From Amanita rubescens (lineage: Eukaryota; Basidiomycota; Agaricomycetes; Agaricales; Amanitaceae), in contig WION01000108.1 of assembly GCA_015039365.1 (NCBI GenBank), positions 1-64,000 on the forward strand: DNA of 64,000 nucleotides. Reading direction: 5' to 3'. Within the stretch, counting starts at the first letter, position 1. Every line of letters begins with the position of its first letter. Position numbers and translations under genes: made by a program. Below, one piece after another: positions 35,087 through 45,454 of the stretch. Under the pieces are notes generated by a model that was not told the origin of the DNA, ran no database searches, and saw nothing but the letters and a program-made list of their open reading frames with translations.

Positions 35087-35932
35087 TCAATTATCGCAGG
35101 AATGGCTTGTTGAGAGGTATAAAGCATACTGCAGGTCTGCAACAAATGTTTGTAAATCTTCTAGAGCTTCAAAGAGATGTATGGCAGATAATTTGATAGC
35201 ACGATTGTAATTGTCTTTATGTTCTGGGTGGCAGGCATTCAGACCGTTTAATCGAATGAAAACGAGCATGAAAAGAAAAACGACACAACAGAACTCCGCT
35301 CCGCTTGCGAGGGCACAGAGTTCCTGCACTGTTCCGGAGGCACTGCTGCGTAGGTCGTATAGTTGATCAACCAGTTGCCTGATTGTAGCGGTAAATGAAG
35401 CCGGCGCGGCGCTGTATGAATATTCCGCGGAGTCAGTGACAGACTCGGTATCTGTTTCTGTGGCAGAGAATGGAGAAGCTACTGGCCTAGGGGTGTTTGG
35501 GCGAATCTGTTCAACCTCAGTACCATCCGGTTCTGTGACGGCTTCGGAGGCTGCTCGGTTGTGTGAATTTGAACGAAGCTTTTCGAACTCGGAATCCGTT
35601 TCCGTGACAGATAATTCGGAGGCCACTGCTCGCTTGGACGTGTTCGAACGAAAATTTCCGACCTCGATATTCGTTCCCGTGACAGATGATTCAGAGGCCA
35701 CTGCTTGCTTGGACGCATTCGAACGAAAATTTTCGAACTCGGTATCCGTTTCCGTGATGGACGATTCGGAGGACGCTGCTCGCTTGGACATGTTCGAACG
35801 AAAAATTTCGAACTCGGGATCTGTTTCTGTGATGGACGATTCGGAGGACGCTGCTCGCTTGGACGCGTTCGAACGAAAAATTTCGAACTCAGGATCTGTT
35901 TCCGTGACGGACGATTTGGAGGACGCTGCTCG
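35087..35932 (-). CDS. 25-residue-repeat protein, 3' part (gene split by retrotransposon)
   Basis: The minus-strand frame continues the repeat protein described at 44,413-45,118; the Gypsy element sits between the two parts. This portion holds about five to six units of the pattern ASSESSVTETD(T/P)EFE-FRSNASKR, becoming more divergent toward the C-terminus (TEPDGTEVEQIRPNTPR). It then has a unique tail with a hydrophobic stretch FCCVVFLFMLVFIRL that could be a membrane segment and a helical end (HLFEALEDLQTFVADLQYAL). The stop is at 35,087. Function unknown; no family recognised. Acidic/Ser-rich repeats with alternating charge suggest a disordered or coiled region. Confidence 0.5.
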   Translation of the reverse strand, partial: RAASSKSSVTETDPEFEIFRSNASKRAASSESSITETDPEFEIFRSNMSKRAASSESSITETDTEFENFRSNASKQAVASESSVTGTNIEVGNFRSNTSKRAVASELSVTETDSEFEKLRSNSHNRAASEAVTEPDGTEVEQIRPNTPRPVASPFSATETDTESVTDSAEYSYSAAPASFTATIRQLVDQLYDLRSSASGTVQELCALASGAEFCCVVFLFMLVFIRLNGLNACHPEHKDNYNRAIKLSAIHLFEALEDLQTFVADLQYALYLSTSHSCDN

Positions 35933-36360
35933 TGTTACAAACGTACGTCATGGCCTATCTTTTTCATCTTATCACTTCCGATTATCTCTCCTACGTCACT
36001 GTTTGCATATGCGTTCCTTCTGGAACATTCATCGTTTATCATATGCTATTCCGTTTATCACATGCATGTCGATTATCACATGTAAACCGTTTCATTATCA
36101 CATGTAACCATTTCGTTATCACATGCATTCTTACTTACTATATTTGCGTATATACCTTGTACTATATAAACTGCGCAAATATACGACTAGACCTCAGTCT
36201 AGTTTTAACAGTCAAAATCTGTCTCATTATCGTCTAAACTCCCTTGAGGATTTATCCGATAACACTCTTATTCTTTGAACGTTCTTAAGTGCCGGAATTC
36301 CCTTGAGGAACCTACGGTACCTGATGAGCTTGACTTATCAGTGAACGAACAAACGTAACA
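35933..36360 (+). repeat. 5' LTR
   Basis: 428 bp, TGTTACAAACGTACGTCATG at the start and AACAAACGTAACA at the end (short terminal inverted TGTTAC/GTAACA). It contains three CATATG/CACATG-(T/C)A spaced words (near 36,050-36,125) and a TATATAAA box near 36,163, a plausible promoter. It differs from the 3' LTR at two bases (about 36,023 and 36,224). Confidence 0.97.
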
Positions 36361-36395
36361 ATAAAACTAGACTCCTCTCCGAGCATGATAGCTTT

Positions 36396-38200
36396 AACGC
36401 TCTCACCTCCCATCATTCACCATTGCTCCACGACAATCTAAAAGTACCCCTCCGAATAACGCCAAACGAAACCCCCTTGACCATCTCTATTATCTCGACG
36501 AACATTCCATTCATTGGGATAAACGAGAAAACGGCTGGTGTTATACCGCTTCAGGAAAACCCGTACCAGGTCACCAGTTTTGGGTAAAACAAAAACTTGG
36601 AAGACCGCCAAATCAGTCCTTCCCATTTGAAGGAGGATTATACCTAAATGAACGCAAACTTGCCTTCCACGAAGGCAGTAAACGTTGGTACGCCACCGAA
36701 TCGGAAACAGGAGAAGAACCGTACTTTATTAGAGACGAATATTTCGAAGGAGAACCCTTCGTAGGAGGAAAAGAGGAGTTATCACGAACCGCGCTACAAC
36801 GTTGGAAGAAAGCAAATGAACCAGAGACCCTAACCACTAGTCAAGAAACTCCCGTCGCTTCACCACACATTCATTACAGAGAAAGCGCCGAACCGTCAGG
36901 AGAGTCCGATAAAGAAGACGATAAAGATTCCCTCTCTGAACAAGAGAAAGAAGAAGAATCCCAGGATAAACTCGAATACGCACCTGGAACCGAAGACGTT
37001 GTTATACCCACAGTTGAACAACGAGTTGAAGACGAAACCTCAGCTCAACTTATCGCTTCCTTATCCCTTGTAACCGAATCAAAACTCGAAGCTACACGAC
37101 CCGCACCATTACCCCCTGTTACTTTCCCATATTTTTTTACCCCACCAATCAATCCATTTCCCTCTAGGAAAGGAAAAGAACGAGATATGAGTGGATCAGG
37201 ACCCCGGACCGAACCAAGGTCAGATCTACCGAAAATCAAACCTCCTAAACCGTTTGAAGGAGATTGAAAATATCTCAATCCGTTCATAGCAAAAGCCGAA
37301 TTATTCATGAAAATGAATAAAATGTCGGATGCCCAAGATAAGATACAGTTCATTATGTATCATATTGACAGCAATGCTCAACAATGGCGCGACAACAAAA
37401 TAACTGAATACGACGCCGAAACGACAAAATACGCCGACTATAACGCTTTTATTAAAGAATTGAAAGAAGATTGGGGACAAGTAGACGAAGCAGGACTAGC
37501 CATGCACAGATTACTCACATGGAGAAAACTCCCGAAGCAATCAATTAATCAATATATCGCATGCGTCGATCGAGATATCAATTTAGCCAAAATCACTGAT
37601 GATACGACAAAATGTCATCTCCTAGTTTTGGGATTGCCAAACACCTTACGAGAAAAACTACGACTAGGAGGTGCCCCGACAACCTATAAATCATTACGAA
37701 CTCGTATCCTTGACATAGAAGTGGCGAACACTTTATTCTCCACTTTTGGCCAAGCCAAAGAAACTGACGATAAAATGGAAGTCGACGAGGCTGTATTAGA
37801 ATTAAATCGACAAGCACGACGGATGCAAATTGCAGAAACCTCCATGGAATGGGTAAAAACCGCTGTATGTTATGGATGCGGAAATACAGGACACTTAATA
37901 TCCGACTGCCCTAATCCCAAGAAGAAACGACAAAACCTTGGGAACTCACGAGGAAGGGCAGCGCCGAAAGGACGATTTCGAGGAAAACCACGCAGACGAA
38001 ACGATAACCGCAACAAAGGGAAAGGAAAAGGAAAAAGAATCAGAGCGCTGGATGCGGATAGCGGTGAAGACGACAGTGGATCGTCAAGTGAAGAATCCGA
38101 CAGTGAAAACGACGAAGACCAGAGAATTGCCGTCATACGAGAAATGGCGAAAACATTACCACGCAGCACCCGCCGAAAACTGAACAAGAAGGGTTTTTAG
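36396..38200 (+). CDS. gag: Gypsy gag, open frame interrupted by one TGA
   Basis: Structural (nucleocapsid) protein that packages the RNA. The frame is open from about 36,396 to TAG 38,198-38,200, except for TGA at 37,265-37,267 within FEGD-(stop)-KYLNPFIAKAEL; a Trp codon there would be a single-base difference. No ATG begins the upstream part, so translation may start after splicing or at a non-AUG codon; the first ATG after the TGA is at 37,307. Upstream part: HYW-rich segment, then acidic Glu/Asp/Ser stretch. Downstream: the retrotransposon gag domain (AQQWRDNKITEYDAETTKYA; HRLLTWRKLPKQSINQYIAC) and a zinc knuckle CYGCGNTGHLISDC (CX2CX4HX4C), then a basic Arg/Lys-rich tail and acidic Ser stretch. 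Confidence 0.88.
38191..38197 (+). promoter_or_regulatory. Probable -1 ribosomal frameshift site GGGTTTT
   Basis: The last gag codons read AAG GGT TTT TAG. The heptamer G GGT TTT fits the canonical X XXY YYZ slippery form in the gag frame. A -1 slip gives GGG TTT TTA GAA, entering the pol frame immediately and bypassing the gag stop. The pol frame has no ATG before the protease, which supports synthesis as a Gag-Pol fusion. A downstream pseudoknot was not evaluated. Confidence 0.75.
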
Positions 38201-41200
38201 AACGAGACGATGATGAATCAGTGTCCGTCGTCTCCGAAGACAAACAATTATGTATAAATGGTGTAACAGTATCCTCTATATCCAAGAATAAAATCACCAT
38301 TCCCATTACCAAATGTTCGAATCTGAAAACCGCTGAAACCAAAGCCCTTATCGACTCAGGCGCACAAGGAAAATTCGTCGATAGCTCGCTCGTCAATTGG
38401 AATGAAATCACTCGCTTAAAGAAACCGATCCCAGTGCGAAATGTGGACGGAACAAATAACAAGTCTGGAGATATACAGTATAAAATCCAGATAAGCTATA
38501 ACATCGAAAATAACCAGTTTAAAGACTGGTTTTATGTCACACGATTAGGCGATCAACGACTGATACTAGGATTACCTTGGCTCCGAGAAATCAACCCCAG
38601 AATAGATTGGTCTGAAGGAACAGTTAGATTCCCCAATGGAAGGAAGATCGATCCGGAAGAAGAAACTACGTTTGATTATGACGAAGAAACCGAAATGTAT
38701 CTTCGGTATATCCAAAAAGAAGAAGAATTGAACGCAGATGAGGACGAAGATCTCGAGACTGATCACCTTTGGATCCAAGCGAAAACATCAGCGTCTCAAG
38801 CGCTCGCACATGAACACGAAGATAAATCTACAAAAGTAGAATTACCCCCTGAATATGACAAATGGAGAAAAGTTTTTGATAAACAGACGTCAGAACGATT
38901 TCCCATTTCACGACAATGGGATCATGCGATAGATCTGAAAGAAGGGTTGAAACCTAAAGTGGCGAAGAATTATCCGTTATCAATCCACGAGGAACAGCTA
39001 ATGAATAAATGGGTCGACGAACAGCTCAAAAAAGGCTATATTCGACTGTCACAATCCCCGCAGGCATCTCCTTTCTTTTACGTTGCAAAGAAAGAAAAAG
39101 GAGAGTTGAGACCCTGCCAAGATTACCAATACATCAATAGCTGGACGAAACGGAATGCCTATCCCCTTCCTTTAGTATCCGACTTATTATTAAAACTAAG
39201 AAAAGCGAAATACTTCTCCAAATTAGACCTCCGATGGGGTTACAATAATGTGCGAATAAAGAAAGGCGACGAATGGAAGGCCGCATTCACAACGAACCGT
39301 GGTCTCTTCAAGCCTACCGTAATGCTCTTTGGATTATGCAATTCACCGTCAACATTTCAAACGATGATGAACGAATACTTCCGTGACATGATAGCCGAAG
39401 GATGGCTAGTCGTCTACATTGACGACATGTTGATATATGGAGCGAACGAGGAAGAAACGAGGGAGCGCACTAAGCAAGTCTTGCAACGGCTGAAAGAAAA
39501 CGATCTGTTCCTGAAACTGGAAAAATGTAAATTTGTCGCCAAGGAAGTCGAATTCCTTGGGATGATCGTTAAAGAAGGAAAGATCATGATGGACCCCGTA
39601 AAACTCGCTGGAATCAGCAAATGGCCTGAACCGAAAACCGTTAAACAAATACGGTCATTTCTAGGGTTCGCAAACTTTTACAGGAAATTTATAGGAAACT
39701 ACGCCGAAATAGTGGCTCCGCTCACAGAACTTACGAAGAAAACAGTTCCTTTCCGATGGGATGCAGAATGTCAAAAAGCATTTGACACGTTAAAGGAGAA
39801 ATTCCTAGAAGAACCGGTTCTAGTAATGCCAGATCCGACGAAACCGTTTTTATTAGAGACCGATGCGTCAAACTGGGCGGTAGGAGCCGTCCTGAAACAA
39901 CGGGGATCTGATGGAGAACTGCACCCATGCGGATTTATCAGTCATCGGTTAAGCGATACCGAACAAAGATATCAAGTATATGATCGCGAGTTATTAGCAA
40001 TAAAGAAAGTGTTTGAAACCTGGAGACACCTTCTAAAAGGAAGCCCACACACGATTATGATCCACTGTGATCATAAGAATTTATCATATTACAAACATCC
40101 GCAAAAGATGACCGCCAGACAGTCACGCTGGTGGCAAGAAATCACAGAGTTTGATATCAAATTAGAACACGTCCCTGGATCAAAACTTATTCAGGCAGAC
40201 GCTTTATCGAGACGCCCTGACCATATTAACGAAGAAGAGGCAAAAGCAAAAGAAATCCCGCAAACCATGATCACTGATGACATGGTTATCGCCACGATCA
40301 ATGTATCTTGGGCAGATAAAATCACTGAATTATTGCCACAAGACAAATTCGCTAAAGTTGTAATTGACGGTCTTAAACACGGAAAACTACCCCTCCGATC
40401 AAAGTTTAATGACTGGAAGAACGACGACAACATCATTCGTTATCAAGGACGCGTTTATGTTCCTCAAAACGAAGAATTACGAAATGAAATAATCAAATCA
40501 CATCACGACCCCGTAGTTATGGGTCACCCTGGACGATTAAAGACACTAGAGCTTATCCGCCGTGACTATTATTGGCCTGGAATGACAACGACCGTATCTA
40601 AATGGGTTGAAGGCTGTGCCTTATGTCAACAAATGAAGGTTAATACACACCCGATCACACCGGGTTTGATGCCTATTAAATCCCATGCCACACGCCCATT
40701 CGAACAAGTTTCGATGGACTTCATCACAGATCTGCCAATTATCGACGGTTTTGATTCTGTTTTGACCGTGGTCGATCAAGGCTTAACAAAGGGCGTAATA
40801 TTCATACCATGCAAAAAATCTTTTACCGCTATGGATACCACCAATTCTTACATTAACGACGTTTACAAACGTTACGGGTTACTGACAACCCTCATCTCTG
40901 ATAGAGGACCACAATTTACCTCCAAAGTTTTCGAAGAAATCTGCAAAATCTTCGGAATTGATCATAGAAAGTCAACCGCCTTTCATCCGCAAACTGACGG
41001 AGAATCGGAACGACTCAATCAGGAGCTAGAAACCTACCTCCGGTTATACTGCGTTGATCATCCAAAACAGTGGAAAGATCATCTGCCATTAGTAGAATTC
41101 GCGCACAATCAACGGATACATCAATCTACCAAGATGACGCCGTTTGAAATCATGTTTGGAATAGAGCCTGTGGCTATCCCCACAGCATTCCCGCGAATCA

Positions 41201-41787
41201 ACGTACCCGCCGCTGAAGACCGCTTCAAGGTCTTAACACAAATACGAGACGAAGCTCTCGCCGCACACGAATTAGCTAGACAGCTAATGACTCAACGAGT
41301 CAAAGGGAAATCTCCCGCATTCAAAGAAGGAGATTTAGTATGGCTAGACTCACGAAACCTGAAAACAGGACAAATAAGAAAGTTCTCGCCTAGACGAGAA
41401 GGACTGTTCAAGATCGAGAAGATCTTAGGACCTGTCACCGTTAAACTTGAACTTCCCCCAAGATGGAAGATTCACCCCGTTTTTCATATTTCACTCCTTA
41501 CTCCTTACCACGAGAACGAAACACATGGTCCAAACTTTACTAGACCAACCCCAGACCTTATAGATAACAAAGAAGAATATGAAATCGAGACAATTGTCTC
41601 ACACCAAAGAAAAGGAAACCAATGGCGATTTTTAGTCAAATGGAAAGGCTATCCAACATCTGACAATTCATGGGAAACCGAGGAAAACCTGGAACACTCC
41701 GAGGAGACCTTAAACGAATATAAGGAACAACATGGAATCACAGCAATTATCCCCACTACTCGTAAACCACGAAAACGCCGTTCTTGA
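38191..41787 (+). CDS. pol: Gypsy pol: protease, RT, RNase H, integrase, chromodomain
   Basis: Intact frame of about 1,198 codons entered by -1 frameshift from gag. Domains in order: aspartic protease (ALIDSGAQGKFVD, near 38,345), reverse transcriptase (catalytic YIDDMLIYG near 39,415; AFTTNRGLFKPTVMLFGLCN), RNase H (LLETDASNWAVGAVLKQ; DCxH-type HCDHKNLSYY), integrase zinc-binding region (HHDPVVMGHPGRLKTLELIR...CALCQQMK), integrase core with D in MDFITDLP, D in LISDRGPQFTSK and E in HPQTDGESERLNQELETYL, a GPY/F-like C-terminal module (KILGPVTVKLELPPRWKIHP) and a chromodomain (YEIETIVSHQRKGNQWRFLV, WKGYPTSDNSWETEENL). The chromodomain usually targets integration to modified chromatin. All catalytic residues I checked are present. 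Confidence 0.96.
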   Translation, partial: GFLERDDDESVSVVSEDKQLCINGVTVSSISKNKITIPITKCSNLKTAETKALIDSGAQGKFVDSSLVNWNEITRLKKPIPVRNVDGTNNKSGDIQYKIQISYNIENNQFKDWFYVTRLGDQRLILGLPWLREINPRIDWSEGTVRFPNGRKIDPEEETTFDYDEETEMYLRYIQKEEELNADEDEDLETDHLWIQAKTSASQALAHEHEDKSTKVELPPEYDKWRKVFDKQTSERFPISRQWDHAIDLKEGLKPKVAKNYPLSIHEEQLMNKWVDEQLKKGYIRLSQSPQASPFFYVAKKEKGELRPCQDYQYINSWTKRNAYPLPLVSDLLLKLRKAKYFSKLDLRWGYNNVRIKKGDEWKAAFTTNRGLFKPTVMLFGLCNSPSTFQTMMNEYFRDMIAEGWLVVYIDDMLIYGANEEETRERTKQVLQRLKENDLFLKLEKCKFVAKEVEFLGMIVKEGKIMMDPVKLAGISKWPEPKTVKQIRSFLGFANFYRKFIGNYAEIVAPLTELTKKTVPFRWDAECQKAFDTLKEKFLEEPVLVMPDPTKPFLLETDASNWAVGAVLKQRGSDGELHPCGFISHRLSDTEQRYQVYDRELLAIKKVFETWRHLLKGSPHTIMIHCDHKNLSYYKHPQKMTARQSRWWQEITEFDIKLEHVPGSKLIQADALSRRPDHINEEEAKAKEIPQTMITDDMVIATINVSWADKITELLPQDKFAKVVIDGLKHGKLPLRSKFNDWKNDDNIIRYQGRVYVPQNEELRNEIIKSHHDPVVMGHPGRLKTLELIRRDYYWPGMTTTVSKWVEGCALCQQMKVNTHPITPGLMPIKSHATRPFEQVSMDFITDLPIIDGFDSVLTVVDQGLTKGVIFIPCKKSFTAMDTTNSYINDVYKRYGLLTTLISDRGPQFTSKVFEEICKIFGIDHRKSTAFHPQTDGESERLNQELETYLRLYCVDHPKQWKDHLPLVEFAHNQRIHQSTKMTPFEIMFGIEPVAIPTAFPRINVPAAEDRFKVLTQIRDEALAAHELARQLMTQRVKGKSPAFKEGDLVWLDSRNLKTGQIRKFSPRREGLFKIEKILGPVTVKLELPPRWKIHPVFHISLLTPYHENETHGPNFTRPTPDLIDNKEEYEIETIVSHQRKGNQWRFLVKWKGYPTSDNSWETEENLEHSEETLNEYKEQHGITAIIPTTRKPRKRRS

Positions 41788-43927
41788 AACCATGTCCTCC
41801 CCCATTAACAACCTGTCCGCCGCTGCTACTCCAGCTGCTTCAACAGTCGTCAAGGAAACCGTCCCTCCGACCCCTTCTAGAGAGGAATCACCCGCGCCAT
41901 TGCCAATTCCTCCTCCCGTCTGTATGTTACATTATACATCCATCGGTACAGAATGGTTCCCTATAATTCCTTCTGACGAGGAATTCATACCATGAGATGA
42001 AGATTCTTTATCTTCTGACTCATCTTATACCTTCCCACCATCAAACGCTTCTACGATAGAAGAACTAATGCGAAACGTCACAGATATGGGGAACGCTATT
42101 CTCCCTGATGCCCCTGTGCCATCTGAGATGCAGGAAATGGTAGCTCAAGTATTCGCCACCAGAGACCAAATGGTCATCACCTACGCACGCGGACCACGTC
42201 CCGACACCACCCCTGAAGATATCCGGATCATGCGAGAAGGATTACTCATGTTCAATACCACCGCTTTTACTATGGGAATTCCTCCTATCGACGAAGAACT
42301 CGTTAACAACTACCTTGAAAGAGCAAGGACCATCGCCGCCACCAATGCTGCAACCACCGCCGCCATTTCCGCTGTCGCTGCCGAACTCGATGTTGTCACC
42401 GCTAATGCCATCACCGATGACGAGATCAATGAAAGACTCGTCAATCCCATTTCAATCCCTATTGTCTTCCCAGAAAACACCCCATCGCCAAGGCCCCTTT
42501 ACACCCCATTAGATTTAATGAGGGAAACCTATACTCGATCCATGAGCCCAGTGCCTAGACTCCCTGCCGAAGGACCTATTCCTAGGTTCTTATTTCAGCA
42601 CGCTTCTGTCAATGACGACAATTTTAATGTGCCTGCACCTGATATCCCTGCTATTGACGTCATCTTGACGCACTACACCATCCCTTCCTTCGTCGATCTG
42701 ATAATTCGACGAGCCTTTTATCGAATCTGGACATTATTCACGTCCTGGACCTTTGCCAACAACTATCTGTTCATCTTGAATAGATATGTTCGCCCTGATC
42801 TGATGGCCCTCGTTAACGTCATCATTAATCTCACCCGCCGGTTCCGAGAACCGCAACGCAACCGCTGGATCACCCTGATGATCTGGAACAATATTCATTG
42901 GTTTTGTGACTTACGAGGAGACGTATACCTCGAAGAAGCAACCCGTCTTACCACTGCCGGACATCGTCACCATTTCATCCAACCAACACGACAACCCGCT
43001 TTAGACACTGGCATGGCCTGGATGCACGGACGCCCTGTATTTCCTCGCACTCCCGTCAATGCTACGTTCGAACGTATTCAAACCCTTAGCGACCGTCTCA
43101 ACCCAATGATGACTCCTGATGGTTGGGATGTAACTATACTACGACAACTGCAAACGACGATTAACAATCTCGTATGGAGGCACGATCGTAACCCCAACAG
43201 ACCTAATGCCAGTAACGAATACCAAGACGCCGCCGTCATCGCACTTCAAACAGGACATACAATCGAAGGACGCGATGTCCCTATCCTTGAAAATCCGACA
43301 CGTCGCACTATCTTTCACCTGCACGGACCTGACCCCTCGGCTGAACGATTGGTATCATTCGAACCGAATAACTTAGCCTTTGAAGGAGAAGATATCCCTG
43401 GAACTCAAGGCTGTTACATGTGCGGAGCCCCACATCACACTACCGAACACCATCAACGACGAGAAATACGCCGAGGACCGATACATGAGGAAACCCCGCC
43501 TCCCACTTATCCAGACGCTATAACGCAATCGTCGTTGCCCACGCCATTTGAACAAATCCCTGAACGACGAATTTCTACCGCTTCACCCGCTACTACGATT
43601 GATTCCGCCCAACTCGAACAGGGCAAACCTTCCCCGCTTATCGAAAGAAGACGACGAGGAACAAATACTCGCCCTCCGGGCAACCGCTTCACCACTACTA
43701 CCACCGGACCCCCACCGTCACGACGAAACCTTGGGAATCGCCGAGGCCAATCGACATGAGGACAGTCACGTCCTGTCGCCACTATGACCGCCTCCAATAT
43801 ACGAGAAGAGCGACCGACTCTTCAAGAACGTCTTACCGATAACCGCCGCCGCCGCCGTCATCCTGGGCAAGGAAACGAAGACTCTTACACCTACGACAGC
43901 GACGCCGAACACAATCGTGACACGTAG
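41732..43927 (+). CDS. Third retroelement frame with CCHH zinc-knuckle-like motif
   Basis: A long frame downstream of pol and overlapping its last 56 bases in another frame. ATG 41,732 (MESQQLSPLLVNHENAV). It is open to TAG 43,925-43,927 (732 codons) except for TGA at 41,993 and 43,757; the longest uninterrupted piece is 42,068-43,759 (563 residues from its first ATG). The text is Pro/Thr-rich at both ends, with a central helical Trp-rich part (FYRIWTLFTSWTFANNYLF; RRFREPQRNRWITLMIWNN). Near 43,410 it has CYMCGAPHHTTEHH, which matches a retroviral-type knuckle CX2CX4HX4 with a final His instead of Cys. There is no signal peptide or obvious fusion-type membrane protein, so an envelope role is not supported. 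I know no named family; a second nucleic-acid-binding Gag-like protein is one possibility. Confidence 0.65.
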
Positions 43928-43970
43928 TCACAAATTATTTCAATATTCGGTGAATATTGGACTTCGTATG

Positions 43971-43984
43971 TAGGAGAAGGGCTA
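43971..43984 (+). other. Polypurine tract
   Basis: The purine-rich run TAGGAGAAGGGCTA directly precedes the 3' LTR, in the position of the plus-strand priming site of LTR retrotransposons. Confidence 0.7.
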
Positions 43985-44412
43985 TGTTACAAACGTACGT
44001 CATGGCCTATCTTTTTCATCTTATCACTTCCGATTATCTCTCCTACGTCACTGTTTGCATATGCGTTCCTTCTGGCACATTCATCGTTTATCATATGCTA
44101 TTCCGTTTATCACATGCATGTCGATTATCACATGTAAACCGTTTCATTATCACATGTAACCATTTCGTTATCACATGCATTCTTACTTACTATATTTGCG
44201 TATATACCTTGTACTATATAAACTGCGCAAATATACGACTAGACCTCAGTCTAGTTTTAACAGTCAAAATCTGTCTCGTTATCGTCTAAACTCCCTTGAG
44301 GATTTATCCGATAACACTCTTATTCTTTGAACGTTCTTAAGTGCCGGAATTCCCTTGAGGAACCTACGGTACCTGATGAGCTTGACTTATCAGTGAACGA
44401 ACAAACGTAACA
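43985..44412 (+). repeat. 3' LTR
   Basis: 428 bp, identical to the 5' LTR except for two substitutions (GGCACATT instead of GGAACATT; GTCTCGTT instead of GTCTCATT). Followed by the second GCTCG of the target duplication. Confidence 0.97.
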
Positions 44413-45118
44413 GCTCGCTTGGACGCGTTCGAACGAAAGATTTCGAACTCGGTAGTATCCGTTTCCATGATGGACGATTCGGAGGACGCTGCTTGCTTGG
44501 ACACGTTCGAACGAAATTTTTCGAACTTGATATCCGTTTCCGTGACGGATGATTCGGAGGACGCTGCTTGCTTGGACGCGTTCAAACAAAATCTTCGAAC
44601 TCGGTATCTGTTTCCGTGACAGAGGATTCAGAGGCTGCTCGTTTGGGCGCATTTGAACAATATTTTTCGAACTCGGAATCCATTTCCATGACAGACGACC
44701 CAGAAGCTGCTACTAGTCTGAGCTTCGAATGAACCTGTTCGAATTCTTGCAACCAAGATGGGGGAGGTCCCTGTGCCCAACGATGGAACTCCATTACAAC
44801 TTCTGGCAACAAGTCCACTTCATGATCCAATTCCAATTCCGATGTTGACTGAGACTGACTAGGCTCCAGTGATGTCGAACTGTTCCATGATACTTTTTGA
44901 CATAAGTCGGTGGCGGCATTGATGAATTTTTCTATTAGTTGTAACGTCTCCATTCCAAGTATGTCCCCATAATCGCTTTCGAAGATGCTGGCCTGCATTT
45001 GAAAATAAGAAAGGACGGTTTGAAATTCAGGTAGCATGTAGTAGTTGGGACGTGTTAAGCTGGCTGCCATGTGAATACTAGGAGGCGTGGCGTCTCTTGG
45101 TGTATTTACGTGTACCAT
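44413..45118 (-). CDS. 25-residue-repeat protein, 5' part (gene split by retrotransposon)
   Basis: ATG at 45,118 on the minus strand opens an N-terminal unique region (MAASLTRPNYYMLPEFQTVL, LQLIEKFINAATDLCQK, LELDHEVDLLPEVVMEFHRW), followed by tandem units of the pattern (A)ASESSVTETD-EFE-F-SNASKR. After two units the frame stops at 44,582; the next two units continue in another frame. The shift lies where the unit has 20 instead of 21 bases around TTCAAACAAAATCTTCGAAC, a one-base deletion in an A/T run. Two more units then reach the Gypsy insertion at 44,413, and the series resumes at 35,932. Function unknown. The frame shift may mean the gene was already dead, or may be an assembly error. 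Confidence 0.5.
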
Positions 45119-45454
45119 CAGTCCATCATATCTTCATCCGAGTTGCTCAAACTTCAATACCACGGCTGGTAGCAGTGACTATAATAAGCTCTACCCAACT
45201 TGAACTTTGAAGTGCTACTACAGGCTGGGAACTCGGGTACCACCTCATCAAAGAAGCAGTTACTATAGTAATAGTACTGCGTCAGACTCGGATGGCCTCG
45301 GTACATCGGGAGTTTAACGGGTCAGTTTAGCTTGTCACCATCCGATTTCCCACCGGTGGGAGGCTCGTGAGAGTCCGGCGCTGCATGGGTGCTCGCTTCA
45401 GTGAAGACCTTCGACAGCTTAATAATCAATTCAACATGCAAGGTTTTGAGGGAC

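Larger units (their letters stand above)
35933..44412 (+). mobile_element. Ty3/Gypsy chromovirus, full length
   Basis: An 8,480-bp LTR retrotransposon. Two 428-bp LTRs (TG...CA) flank gag, pol and a third long frame. The target-site duplication is GCTCG (35,928-35,932 and 44,413-44,417). Removing the element restores an uninterrupted copy of the surrounding 75-bp coding repeat, which confirms the insertion point exactly. The LTRs differ at only two positions I could find, so insertion was recent. The integrase C-terminal chromodomain makes it a chromovirus. Each of gag and the third frame carries in-frame TGA, so this copy may not be autonomous. No standard primer-binding site complementary to a tRNA end was recognised directly after the 5' LTR. 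Confidence 0.96.

Noticed and set aside
35436..36107. Plus-strand frame through the 75-bp repeats into the LTR
   Set aside because: It is the antisense shadow of the minus-strand repeat gene and runs by chance into the LTR.
42068..43759. Reading the third retroelement frame as an envelope protein because of its position
   Set aside because: No signal peptide, no cysteine-rich ectodomain and no clear membrane anchor; it has a zinc-knuckle-like motif instead.
37265..43759. TGA reassigned to Trp in this genome
   Set aside because: ZPR1, the phosphatase and pol in the same window end at TGA, so the nuclear code uses TGA as stop.
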